Of a stretch of DNA of 64,000 nt, positions 47,331 through 56,723 are shown piece after piece. The notes beneath the pieces are model-generated. The model did not search any database. It was given only the letters and a program-made list of their open reading frames with translations, and was not told where the DNA came from. This DNA is from Leptospira levettii (GTDB lineage Bacteria > Spirochaetota > Leptospiria > Leptospirales > Leptospiraceae): contig NZ_NPDM01000001.1 in the NCBI RefSeq assembly GCF_002812085.1, positions 620,001 through 684,000 of the forward strand, read 5' to 3'. How positions within the stretch are numbered: the stretch's first letter is position 1; every line of letters starts with the position of its first letter. The position numbers and the translations under genes were made by a program.

Positions 47331-48863
47331 ATGAATTATTTAAATAATATGAAAGTAAAGTCAAAACTGATTTTAGGATTTAGTGCTCTCGTTTTGATTA
47401 TCCTGATCAATACAATCATTGGACTTAATTCACTGAATCAATTAAATTCAACTTTAGGTGAGATTGTAAATACACATTCCAAAAAAGTGCAATTATCCGA
47501 ACAGTTAAGAGCAAAGTTTATTTGGATGATCCGCGAGGAAAAAAACCTTATACTCGCGACGAGCGTAGAAGAACAAAACAAACGTTTGAGTATCAGAGAT
47601 GGTCTCGAAGTTGATTTTGCTAAAATCAAAAAAGAATTTTATGACTTACTAGACCAAGATGAAAAAGCGAAAGTACCTGGATTAGAAAAACAATTAGAAG
47701 AGTGGTTTGCGGCTTACGCTGTCACCAAAAGTATCGCTTTACAATTTAAAGCAAAGGAAGCACAAGCCAACTCTTCTACTAGAGGAAGAGCTGCTGCTAT
47801 GGCTCTCGACAAAACCATGGAAGATTTTGCGACATTATCAGAAACAAAAATGAAAACTGCGTATGATAATGCTTCGAAAGCATACAATTTTATGGTTCGA
47901 TCTTTTATCATCCAATTAATAATTTCATTTGCAATCGCATTTATCGTTGCCTTTTGGATCATTAGAAGCATCACCAAATCACTGAATGCAGCAATGGAAA
48001 TTGTAGGAATGGTCACTGTGGCATCCGAACAAGTATCCTCTACTGCGTTTTCCTTAAGCCAAGGAGCAAGTGAACAAGCAGCTTCCGTCGAAGAAACAAC
48101 AGCATCCATTGAGGAGATGTCTGCCTCTGTCTCTCAAAATGCAGAGTCTGCCTTAGAGACAAATAATATTGCAGGCAAATCAGCAAGTGAAGCTGCAGTT
48201 GGCCAAGAATCGGTTTTAAAAACCTTAGAAGCGATGAAAAACATCTCTTCTAGAATTAAAATCATTGAAGAAATTGCTTATCAAACAAACTTACTTGCGT
48301 TAAATGCTGCTATTGAAGCTGCTCGTGCGGGAAAACATGGAAAAGGATTTGCGGTTGTCGCTGACGAAGTTCGTAAACTAGCAGAACGAAGCCAAGTAGC
48401 AGCACAAGAGATCAATCATTTGTCGACCAATAGTGTTTCACTTGCTGAAGAAGCAGGTAGAATCATCGAACAAATTGTCCCAAGCATCAACCGAACAGCC
48501 GAACTAGTTTCTGGAATTGCGGTCTCTTCCAGAGAACAATCCGCAGGAATTTCACAAATTTCAATGGCAATGACACAAATGGACCAAACCACTCAAGTGT
48601 CAGCATCTGCATCAGAAGAACTGGCTGCAACTTCCAACGAATTAAAAGAACAAGCAACTCATTTGATGGAAATCATGGAATCTCTTGTGAAACTGAATGT
48701 GAATCAATCAGTAAGTTCTAAAAAAATTAACTCCTCTGAATTAAAATCGATAGCAAGTGAATTTGGTAAAAATTCAAAAGTTGGATTTGGCAATTCCAAC
48801 GGAGGGAAATCAAAATCTACACACGATTTGAAACATGAAACAAATTTAACTGAAAAATTTTAA
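47331..48863 (+). CDS. mcp: Methyl-accepting chemotaxis protein (four-helix-bundle sensor)
   Basis: 510 residues: membrane helix about 14-34, extracytoplasmic all-helical bundle about 35-190 (4HB_MCP type), second helix about 192-212, then signalling helices with tip [20 protein letters not shown] and [20 protein letters not shown]. Methylation-like glutamine/glutamate repeats ([20 protein letters not shown]) precede the tip. Placed between cheW and cheA. Confidence 0.93.
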   Translation: MNYLNNMKVKSKLILGFSALVLIILINTIIGLNSLNQLNSTLGEIVNTHSKKVQLSEQLRAKFIWMIREEKNLILATSVEEQNKRLSIRDGLEVDFAKIKKEFYDLLDQDEKAKVPGLEKQLEEWFAAYAVTKSIALQFKAKEAQANSSTRGRAAAMALDKTMEDFATLSETKMKTAYDNASKAYNFMVRSFIIQLIISFAIAFIVAFWIIRSITKSLNAAMEIVGMVTVASEQVSSTAFSLSQGASEQAASVEETTASIEEMSASVSQNAESALETNNIAGKSASEAAVGQESVLKTLEAMKNISSRIKIIEEIAYQTNLLALNAAIEAARAGKHGKGFAVVADEVRKLAERSQVAAQEINHLSTNSVSLAEEAGRIIEQIVPSINRTAELVSGIAVSSREQSAGISQISMAMTQMDQTTQVSASASEELAATSNELKEQATHLMEIMESLVKLNVNQSVSSKKINSSELKSIASEFGKNSKVGFGNSNGGKSKSTHDLKHETNLTEKF

Positions 48864-48871
48864 CCATCAAT

Positions 48872-50728
48872 ATGAATAGAGAAGATCTCTTACTCGGATT
48901 CATCCAAGAAGGTTTCGAATTGATTGAGGATTGCGAAAATGCAATCCTTGCCATTGAAGAAATCCAAAATTCGCATGGAAACTTTGATGAAGAACTGATG
49001 AACAATTTGTTTCGTTCTGTTCATACATTTAAAGGTTCCTCTGGACTTCTCAAATTAGAAACTCTTGTCAAGTTAACGCATGAAGCGGAAACATTGATGG
49101 ATTTACTCCGAAACCAAAAACTTTTGCCATCCAATGAGTTAACACAAGTTCTCATCGATACTTTCGATCGGATGCGTGTTTTATTGTCAAAAGTGGAAAC
49201 ATTAAAAGCAAATCCTGAAATGGATCCACCAACTGAATTGCAGATCCAAGCCTTACAAGGTGAGATCCATAAACTACAACAACACTCGGTTGTGGAAACA
49301 GTTTCGGAAAAACCTAAAAAAGAGAAAAAGATATACGAGATTTTTGACGAAGAAGAACCACCGAAAGAAACTAACAAAAAATCGAACGTGTATGAAATCT
49401 TCGATGAAGAAACAAACCAAACTGTTGCAAAAAACAAAAAATTTGAAATTTTTGAAGAAGAACCAAAACAAACCCAAACAGAAGTTACATCAAATAACTC
49501 CAAGGTAGAACGTTTAGGCGACCAAAACAAACCTGTTATCTCCAATATTCGAAAAGAAATCAAAGTCGCAAATGATAAGTTAGATTCCCTTTTAGATTTA
49601 GTGGGAGAACTTGTCATCGCAGAATCAAATGTAACCCAACACCCTACGATTAAATCAATTCGTAACGAGAGTTTAAATTCAGCACTCACTCGATTTCATA
49701 AAATACTTTTAGATTTACAAGAAGTTGCATTTTCCACTCGGATGATTCCTATCTCAGGTGTATTCCAAAAGATGTCACGTTTGGTTAGGGACCTGCAAAA
49801 ACAATCAGGTAAAAAAGTACTCTTACATATCAAAGGAGAAGATACCGAAATTGATAAGTCCATTGTTGATTTAATTGCAGATCCAATTGTTCATATCCTT
49901 CGAAACTCGATTGACCATGGTTTAGAAACTCCTGAAGAAAGAATGAACCGAGGAAAAGTTGATACAGGGAATATTTATCTCAGTGCCAGACAATCTGTGA
50001 ATGAAGTTTGGGTGATGATTAAAGATGATGGCCGTGGTTTAGATAGAAATAAAATATTAGAGAAAGCAAAACAAAATGGTCTCATCTCTGGAGATACTTC
50101 TGCACTCAGTGACCAAGAGGTTTTTAATTTAATATTTTTACCTGGTTTATCAACTGCAAAAGTTGTTTCTGATATCTCAGGTCGTGGTGTTGGTATGGAT
50201 ATTGTCCGCCAAAATATAGTGAAACTAGGTGGAAAAATTGAAATCCATAGTCAGTTCGGAGTAGGGACAACATTTGTTTTACGAATCCCTTTATCATTAG
50301 GAATCATGGAAGGAACTGTTGTCAGAGTTGGTCAGAAATTTTTTACAATCCAAACCATTGAACTACGCGAATTCGTAAGCCTTCGAGACAAAAAGGAAAT
50401 AGAGTTAGATGAAGGGCAAAAGGTCTTAGACATACGAGGAACTTTTATTCCTATTTTTAATATCAATCAAATCCTTAATCACAAGGAACAGATCATATAT
50501 GATAATGAAGATCCATTGATGATCATACTTGAATATGAAAGGAAACTCATTGGAATCAGAGTCGATGAAATCATTGGAAATCAAAATGTAGTGATCAAAC
50601 CACTCATGGGAATTATGGAAAATGCCCAAGGTGTAAATGGATTTACCATATTAGGAAACGGGAATGTCAGTTTAATTTTAGATGTTAAATCGATATTTAG
50701 CAAACTAGAATTCGTTGGAGTATCATGA
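48872..50728 (+). CDS. cheA: Chemotaxis histidine kinase CheA
   Basis: 618 residues: HPt (P1) with phospho-His51 in RSVHTFKGSSGLL; a linker (145-215) in place of a folded P2 domain; dimerisation P3 (about 225-295); HATPase P4 with N-box HILRNSIDHG (N345), G1 DDGRGLD (385-391) and G2 GRGVGMDIV (438-446); CheW-like P5 to the end. The linker has three near copies of a YEIFDEE motif (residues 154-162, 173-181, 191-198). It phosphorylates CheY and CheB. The stop overlaps the cheB start (ATGA-type, 4 bases). Confidence 0.95.
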   Translation: MNREDLLLGFIQEGFELIEDCENAILAIEEIQNSHGNFDEELMNNLFRSVHTFKGSSGLLKLETLVKLTHEAETLMDLLRNQKLLPSNELTQVLIDTFDRMRVLLSKVETLKANPEMDPPTELQIQALQGEIHKLQQHSVVETVSEKPKKEKKIYEIFDEEEPPKETNKKSNVYEIFDEETNQTVAKNKKFEIFEEEPKQTQTEVTSNNSKVERLGDQNKPVISNIRKEIKVANDKLDSLLDLVGELVIAESNVTQHPTIKSIRNESLNSALTRFHKILLDLQEVAFSTRMIPISGVFQKMSRLVRDLQKQSGKKVLLHIKGEDTEIDKSIVDLIADPIVHILRNSIDHGLETPEERMNRGKVDTGNIYLSARQSVNEVWVMIKDDGRGLDRNKILEKAKQNGLISGDTSALSDQEVFNLIFLPGLSTAKVVSDISGRGVGMDIVRQNIVKLGGKIEIHSQFGVGTTFVLRIPLSLGIMEGTVVRVGQKFFTIQTIELREFVSLRDKKEIELDEGQKVLDIRGTFIPIFNINQILNHKEQIIYDNEDPLMIILEYERKLIGIRVDEIIGNQNVVIKPLMGIMENAQGVNGFTILGNGNVSLILDVKSIFSKLEFVGVS

Positions 50729-51756
50729 TCAAACTATTGATTGTGGATGATCAAAATATCGTGAGAAATGTTCTCTCTGATACGTTTAAAGATGATCCAA
50801 CAATCAAAGTGGTTGGTACAGCCGCAAATGCAAATGAAGCACAAAAACTAGTCGAGTCATTACGCCCTGATGTCATTAGTTTGGATGTTGTGATGCCAGG
50901 TATGAGTGGAATAGAATTTTTAAATTGGCTTATGCCTAAATACCCTACTCCTGTGATCATGCTTAGCACATTTACACAATCTGGAGCAGATGCAACTCTT
51001 GCTGCACTTTCCAATGGGGCTGTTGATTTTGTCCAAAAGCCAGACGGAAGTGAATCTGATTTTTTACGTATGTTAAAAGAACTTACCACAAAAATCAAAA
51101 AATATGGAACTGAAGTCAAACTTCAAAAACAATCCTTATTTGCAAAAACAACAAAACTCAAATTCAACGAAGAAAAAAATAATCGTATCAAAATCATTGC
51201 TATCGGTGCATCGACTGGTGGTACACAGGCCATCGATTATCTTTTGAGTCGATTACCTTCCAATTTACCTCCCATTGTCATTGTCCAACATATGCCAGAG
51301 TATTTTACAAGTTTGTTTGCAATGCGCCTTAAAACAACAAGTGGTCTAAACGTAATTGAAGCATCAAATGGAGACATTTTGGAAACTGGTGGTGTTTATT
51401 TAGCTCCTGGAGATAAACATCTTTTAGTTAGGCGGTTGGCAGGAAAGATGTATTTAGAACTCGAAACTTTCGAAAAAGTATCTGGACATCGGCCAAGTGT
51501 TGATGTCATGTTTGACTCCATTGCAAAAGGGAAAATGGGGAATCATAGTCTAGCAATCATTTTAACGGGAATGGGAAGAGATGGTGCGTCGGGCATTAAA
51601 AACATTCGGACAGCTGGAGGAACCACAATTGGACAAGATGAAAAATCTTCAGTTGTATACGGGATGCCAAAAGAAGCATTCCTGTTAGGTGGCATAAACC
51701 ACCAAACTGCATTAGTTGATATTCCACAAAAAATCATTCAAATTTTAGAAACGTAA
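50725..51756 (+). CDS. cheB: Chemotaxis protein-glutamate methylesterase CheB
   Basis: 343 residues: receiver domain with Asp54 in ISLDVVMPGMSG, linker about 115-150, and CheB methylesterase domain with the catalytic triad Ser163 (IGASTGG), His189 (VQHMP) and Asp286 (GMGRDGASG). Removes methyl groups and deamidates receptors; phosphorylated by CheA. No cheR gene is in the window. Confidence 0.95.
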   Translation: MIKLLIVDDQNIVRNVLSDTFKDDPTIKVVGTAANANEAQKLVESLRPDVISLDVVMPGMSGIEFLNWLMPKYPTPVIMLSTFTQSGADATLAALSNGAVDFVQKPDGSESDFLRMLKELTTKIKKYGTEVKLQKQSLFAKTTKLKFNEEKNNRIKIIAIGASTGGTQAIDYLLSRLPSNLPPIVIVQHMPEYFTSLFAMRLKTTSGLNVIEASNGDILETGGVYLAPGDKHLLVRRLAGKMYLELETFEKVSGHRPSVDVMFDSIAKGKMGNHSLAIILTGMGRDGASGIKNIRTAGGTTIGQDEKSSVVYGMPKEAFLLGGINHQTALVDIPQKIIQILET

Positions 51757-51769
51757 GAAGGAGTCAGAT

Positions 51770-52138
51770 ATGGCTAAAAAAATATTATTATGTGACGATG
51801 CACCAACAGCACTCAAACTAATGGAATTAATCCTTTCAGGTGAAGGTTATGAAATTTACAAAGCTGAAAATGCAGAACAAGCAATTGTTTCATTAGAAGC
51901 AAATGGACCTTTCGATGGTTGTGTATTTGATATCAACATGCCTGGTAAAAATGGAATTGAATTATCAAAAGAATACTTAGCTCACCCAAAAGGACAAGGT
52001 GGAAAAATATTAATTGTTTCTACTGAATCAAGTGACTATTTAAGGCAAGCAGGCAAAGACGCAGGTGTAAAAGCTTGGATTGTCAAACCATTTGAGGACG
52101 AAGACTTGATTGAAGTTCTAACTAAAATTATTGGTTAA
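51770..52138 (+). CDS. cheY: Response regulator CheY
   Basis: 122 residues, a single receiver domain: Asp pair in LLCDDAP, phosphoacceptor Asp54 in VFDINMPGKNG, and Lys106 in IVKPFEDEDL. A strong ribosome site (AAGGAG) precedes it by seven bases. It ends the operon; the last 11 bases overlap the end of cheD on the other strand. It probably signals to the flagellar switch, though a stand-alone receiver could do otherwise. Confidence 0.9.
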   Translation: MAKKILLCDDAPTALKLMELILSGEGYEIYKAENAEQAIVSLEANGPFDGCVFDINMPGKNGIELSKEYLAHPKGQGGKILIVSTESSDYLRQAGKDAGVKAWIVKPFEDEDLIEVLTKIIG

Positions 52139-52712
52139 ACGTAAAAATCGTAGTTTTCTTTAACATTCGTTCTTTGACTTTCGTTTCAAAATGTTTTTCT
52201 TGGACCGAAACATCTCCAATTGATTGTGGGTTTAACTTGGTGATATAAACATCAAAGGAATCTGTGTGAAAGGAAAGTTTACGATAGAGCTCACCACCAA
52301 TGTCTTGGCTTGCGATTGGAATTTTTTCATAGTTTAAATATTCAGTCACAAATTGAATATTTTTTGGTCCCGCTGTAAAATTGGGAAACAATGGTGATTG
52401 GGTTCCACCAAATATCTTTGCCTTTAATTCAAAACGTGGGATCTGTCGTTTCACAAAAAAAGAAATTAGATTTTCCATCGAGTTTTCACCATATCGTAAA
52501 CTCTTTTGTTCTTCTTTTACATTGGATACTTTTGGCAAAAGGATATGATTAATAGCCGAGAAATTTGTATGTTCATGGAATAGACAAACAGATACGCAGG
52601 ATCCCAGGATGGTTCGAATCTCATGGAATCCATTGGAAAAAAAAGTCTCTCCTATATTCAGGTAAACAATTGGTTTCACTAGTGTAGCGTCAGTGTTAGT
52701 AGATGTACTCAT
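52128..52712 (-). CDS. cheD: Chemoreceptor glutamine deamidase CheD
   Basis: I choose ATG 52712 (an in-frame TTG lies one codon earlier). About 194 residues; the active-site region IRTILGSCVSVCL contains the catalytic Cys (40 from TTG) and AINHILLPKV the His 17 residues later, as in CheD. It deamidates receptor glutamines and, with CheC-type partners, tunes adaptation. It faces the che operon and its 3' end overlaps cheY by 11 bases. Confidence 0.92.
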   Translation of the reverse strand: MSTSTNTDATLVKPIVYLNIGETFFSNGFHEIRTILGSCVSVCLFHEHTNFSAINHILLPKVSNVKEEQKSLRYGENSMENLISFFVKRQIPRFELKAKIFGGTQSPLFPNFTAGPKNIQFVTEYLNYEKIPIASQDIGGELYRKLSFHTDSFDVYITKLNPQSIGDVSVQEKHFETKVKERMLKKTTIFTFNQ

Positions 52713-52870
52713 CAAAAAATCAGACCGAAACGGATATCAGTTTGAATCCTTTGACTCAAAATTGATTCTTAAACCAACATGAAAAGTATTTCTTTCCCAA
52801 TAGAAAAAGGAAAACAAAGAACTTTTCATGCATTGTAAAAGATTGGATGGATTTGAGTTTGGTGAAACCT

Positions 52871-54082
52871 CTATTTCTTTGTCGAAATCATTTCATTCAC
52901 TTTGTACATTAACAAAATGGTACAAACAATCGCTGTCGCCACCACATAACCTAAAACTTCATATCTCTCTAGATAACCACTCGGAGTTTGGATGACAATG
53001 AGTCCAGCAACCGAAGCAGCAATGCCACCTGATATCTGTTGGATGGAGGAACTAATCGCCATAAAAGCCCCACGGTCATGAAGTTCGGGAACCGCTGAAT
53101 TCATTGCATTTGCAGAAATCATTCTGGCTGCAATAAAAACAAATAGAAGAGAATTGATAATGATAACCGTCGGGAGTGGAGTCACTTTTAATCTAGTAAA
53201 ATAGAGGATAATGATCGCTGCAATTGTTGATGCACCAAAGAACATATTGTACTTACCGATCGAATCACTTAACCTTCCCATAAGTGGGCCACCCAACATC
53301 GAAACTATACCCGTTACCATATAGATGAAAGGTAAGTCTTCTAGCCTAACACCTAAATTGTGAACGGAAAATGCGGAACCAAATGGCATCAGCATAAATC
53401 CACCTGTCGCAAGTAAGGTAGTTGCAATAAAGGCAGGCAAATATCTTGGTTGTGTTAATGTAGTTATCAAATGGTGGAAAGCATGCGTATCTGTTTTGTT
53501 ATCTAAATGTTTTGTTACTGGTTTTAGAAAAAAGAATATAAAAAAACCAACCACTCCACTCACACCTGCGATCATTAAAAATGGAGATTGCCATCCCCAA
53601 ATATTAGAAATATAAATTCCAATGGGTAGTCCAAACACTTGGCTTGCTGCAAAGGCAGTCATGATAAAACCCATGACCCTTCCTCTCACTTGTAAGGGGA
53701 ACAAATCTGCAACGATCGCAAATGAAATTGAAGACAATACACCAGCAAACATCCCCGTTAATATTCTTACAAAAAGTAAAAATTCATAATGTACGGCTAT
53801 TCCGCAAAGAAAAGTAGCCACCACAAATCCAATATAAAAAAACAAGAGCAACTTTTTACGATCAAAACGATCGGCAAAACCAGCAGAAAGTAATCCTGAG
53901 ATTCCCGCACTGAATGCATAAGCAGAAACTACATATCCAAATTTTTCAGTTGGAATTTGTAGTTCGCTCATGACCAAAACACCGAGAGGTGATAAGATCA
54001 TAAAATCTAGTACAACTGTGAATTGTAAAAAAGCGAGTAAGCCAACGACAAAGATGTGGTAAGGTGTAAATTTGAAATCCAT
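52871..54082 (-). CDS. Major facilitator (DHA1-type) efflux transporter
   Basis: About 403 residues from the ATG at 54082 (a TTG three codons upstream is also in frame). Twelve membrane helices; the loop between helices 2 and 3 has GFADRFDRKKLLLFFY, which fits the MFS motif A pattern, and LSDSIGKYNMFF repeats it in the second half. DHA1 members export drugs or metabolites; the substrate is not evident. Confidence 0.85.
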   Translation of the reverse strand: MDFKFTPYHIFVVGLLAFLQFTVVLDFMILSPLGVLVMSELQIPTEKFGYVVSAYAFSAGISGLLSAGFADRFDRKKLLLFFYIGFVVATFLCGIAVHYEFLLFVRILTGMFAGVLSSISFAIVADLFPLQVRGRVMGFIMTAFAASQVFGLPIGIYISNIWGWQSPFLMIAGVSGVVGFFIFFFLKPVTKHLDNKTDTHAFHHLITTLTQPRYLPAFIATTLLATGGFMLMPFGSAFSVHNLGVRLEDLPFIYMVTGIVSMLGGPLMGRLSDSIGKYNMFFGASTIAAIIILYFTRLKVTPLPTVIIINSLLFVFIAARMISANAMNSAVPELHDRGAFMAISSSIQQISGGIAASVAGLIVIQTPSGYLERYEVLGYVVATAIVCTILLMYKVNEMISTKK

Positions 54083-54152
54083 CTTACTCAATATCTAATT
54101 TAGGCTTAGATAGGATGGCAAATCAATTTTAATGATTCTAAAAAAAGTATTT

Positions 54153-56723
54153 TTAGGACTTAATTGACTCTTCCAATAATTCCTTTAATTTGATTACCTG
54201 AGGGTGATCAGGTGTAATCATTGCTAGCCGATGAAAAATCTTTTTGGCTCGGTCACCATTCCCTAACAATCGGTAACATTCTACTAAATTGATCAGGTTC
54301 CTTACGTGTTTTGGATCCCTTGCACGCAATCTTTCCCCAAGGTCGATTGCTTTTTTAATGTTCTTTGATTTACGGTATGCGAAACTGAGTTGCAATAAAA
54401 TTTCATTGTCTGTCACGAAGAAGGGAAAAATCGATTCTAAGGATTCCACGGCAACATCGAATTTTTTCAACAGTAAGGAAATACGGGATTTTTCTCGTAT
54501 TAAATTAATCCTGATATCATCATTTAACGACTCATTTGATAATAAGGATTCGATGTTTTGGTATGCTTCTTCACCATTTCCAAGATCTAACAATAGTTTC
54601 ACTTTTGCATATAAATAATCATCTGTTGATAAATTGGAGAGAGTATCTTTTGAAACTCGTTTGAAAGAACCTAACCATTCAATCCGAAGTAATGTAAGAT
54701 CATCCGAAAATGTTCCTACATCTAATAAGTTTTCGACAAGTAAATTTAAATCACCATTTGATTTCTCAACAACTTGCAAAAATTTAGTTTCATCTTCATT
54801 GATTAGGCGATTGCCATCTCCGCTTTCCTCTAAAACTAAATCATCTCTACCGTCCGATCCAATGAATAATATATCTCCTTTTTCTAAAGGAAAGATTCGG
54901 ATTCGAACATCACCATCCATTCCTTTTGTTCCAATCTTTCGAAGTTCCAATTCCTCTTCTATAAAAGAAGCCACTCCATCGCGATACAATACTGTCCATG
55001 GATGTTCTGCATTCAGATAGTACAAAACACCTGTGTCTTCTTCTATAAGACCTAAAACTACAGAAACCAACATCGAACCATCGAATGACTCAAAGATGGT
55101 TTGTAATTCGTAAAAACATTCTTTGATCCAACGTTCAGGTGATTTGTTTTGGTTATCCAAAATCATTTGAGTACGTTTGATAAAAGATAAAAACACAACT
55201 CCTAAAACGAGTGCACCACCAGCACCTTGAATGGACTTACCCATCGCATCACCATTGATGAATACTAAGTAAGATTTTCCATTTAAAGTAATGTTATCGC
55301 TGATGATGATATCACCACCAATTTCTCTTTTTTTCCCGCGAAACTCAAATTCCTTTTTTTGTTTCACATAGGATTGAAGCAAAACTTTTGTAGATTCAAC
55401 TTTTGTTTGGCTAAGGGGATCCAATAGTAGAGATGTTAAAAAATAATCACCATCCTGTTGGACTTTCAGTTCCTGGACTTTTGTGAGTGTATTTTGTAAT
55501 TCGTTTGTCCGCTCTTCTACTTTTTTCTCTAAACTCAAATTGAGTTCTTCCACTTGCCTATGCACTCGTAAAAAACGATTGGCCAAGACAACAGCAATGC
55601 CCAAAACAAAAACCAAAAAACCAAATCGTAACAAATTTAGATTTTGAATGGGAAGAAGTCCAGATGCACCCAAAATATCCCAAGTTCCTGTCCCAAGCAA
55701 AAACAAAACTCCTATTAACAAACGTTTTGCGTCTTTGTTTTTTGCACGCACAGCGGAGATCATTAGGTAAAGTAAAATCACCCCAAAAACTAAAACTGAT
55801 ATTTGCCAGATACGAAGTAAGGTAACGGAAGTAGCTCGACTAACAAAAATTTGAGTGATCGCCAAAACCAAACTAAATAGAAAGTAAACCTTTGATACGA
55901 TGCTAATTTTTGAGCGGAAAAATACATCAGTGAATAAAAGTAACCAAACTGGCGTTAGGAATACAACAAAATACTCTATTTTAGTTTGTGTGAATGGTTC
56001 CAAACCAAATGAATACACTCCTTGAGAGCGAAAGATCATATAAACAGCTAAGAAGATAGAAAATAAAGCATAATATAAATTATAGGTTTCTTGCCTCCGT
56101 TTCCAATAAAACAACCCATGATAAATTCCAACAAAAATATACAAAAACAACAACATGTATGTTTCGTATTCATCTTCAATTTTAAGATGATTAGATGCTA
56201 AGTCGATAGTGGTTGGATAATCGTTAAAGAGTTTGTATAAATTTAATTCCTCACCTTCTTCAGCTGCGATCAAAATCCGAATTTGGTTTTGTCCAATATT
56301 CAATTGATTTCTTTTCATTCTGATGAGTATGTGTCTTCTATACCCACTTTTTTCTATTGTTTCATTTTTGATTTTGCCATTAGAGGAAACAAGAGTTTGG
56401 TTAATGTAAATTACATAATAATTTGAGATGTAAGGTATGTGAAGGCTGAAGGCATCATCCTCCGTTTTTTGAAAATCAGATTGTGATAACAAAAAGGACT
56501 TTGCCATCGTTACCTTTCGGAGTTTTCCTTTTTCCCATTCAAATTCTGAAAGTATTGATGCTAAAGGCAATGATTCTAACGTTTTCCATTTTTTACCATC
56601 AGGGTTTTCTGTGGTTTCAAATCCTTTAGTGACATACCAATTTTTTGTTAAATCAATGGGAAGTGCGAAAATCGTTTGGGAAAAACAAATAAAACAACAA
56701 ATAAGGTATAAGGTTTTTTTCAT
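54153..56723 (-). CDS. 7TM-DISM receptor fused to SpoIIE phosphatase and TPR
   Basis: 856 residues: signal peptide to about 21, an extracytoplasmic beta-rich domain (about 30-190) of the 7TMR-DISM type, seven membrane helices about 190-390, coiled coil, SpoIIE PP2C domain about 425-680 with GGD (469-471), DAMGKS (492-497), GSDGRDD (622-628) and SDDLTLL (673-679), then TPR helices to the end. The output half closely resembles the protein at 907-3303. It begins with ATGA overlap at the end of the Ppx/GppA gene, so the two are translationally coupled. Its substrate is probably a STAS antagonist. Confidence 0.88.
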   Translation of the reverse strand: MKKTLYLICCFICFSQTIFALPIDLTKNWYVTKGFETTENPDGKKWKTLESLPLASILSEFEWEKGKLRKVTMAKSFLLSQSDFQKTEDDAFSLHIPYISNYYVIYINQTLVSSNGKIKNETIEKSGYRRHILIRMKRNQLNIGQNQIRILIAAEEGEELNLYKLFNDYPTTIDLASNHLKIEDEYETYMLLFLYIFVGIYHGLFYWKRRQETYNLYYALFSIFLAVYMIFRSQGVYSFGLEPFTQTKIEYFVVFLTPVWLLLFTDVFFRSKISIVSKVYFLFSLVLAITQIFVSRATSVTLLRIWQISVLVFGVILLYLMISAVRAKNKDAKRLLIGVLFLLGTGTWDILGASGLLPIQNLNLLRFGFLVFVLGIAVVLANRFLRVHRQVEELNLSLEKKVEERTNELQNTLTKVQELKVQQDGDYFLTSLLLDPLSQTKVESTKVLLQSYVKQKKEFEFRGKKREIGGDIIISDNITLNGKSYLVFINGDAMGKSIQGAGGALVLGVVFLSFIKRTQMILDNQNKSPERWIKECFYELQTIFESFDGSMLVSVVLGLIEEDTGVLYYLNAEHPWTVLYRDGVASFIEEELELRKIGTKGMDGDVRIRIFPLEKGDILFIGSDGRDDLVLEESGDGNRLINEDETKFLQVVEKSNGDLNLLVENLLDVGTFSDDLTLLRIEWLGSFKRVSKDTLSNLSTDDYLYAKVKLLLDLGNGEEAYQNIESLLSNESLNDDIRINLIREKSRISLLLKKFDVAVESLESIFPFFVTDNEILLQLSFAYRKSKNIKKAIDLGERLRARDPKHVRNLINLVECYRLLGNGDRAKKIFHRLAMITPDHPQVIKLKELLEESIKS

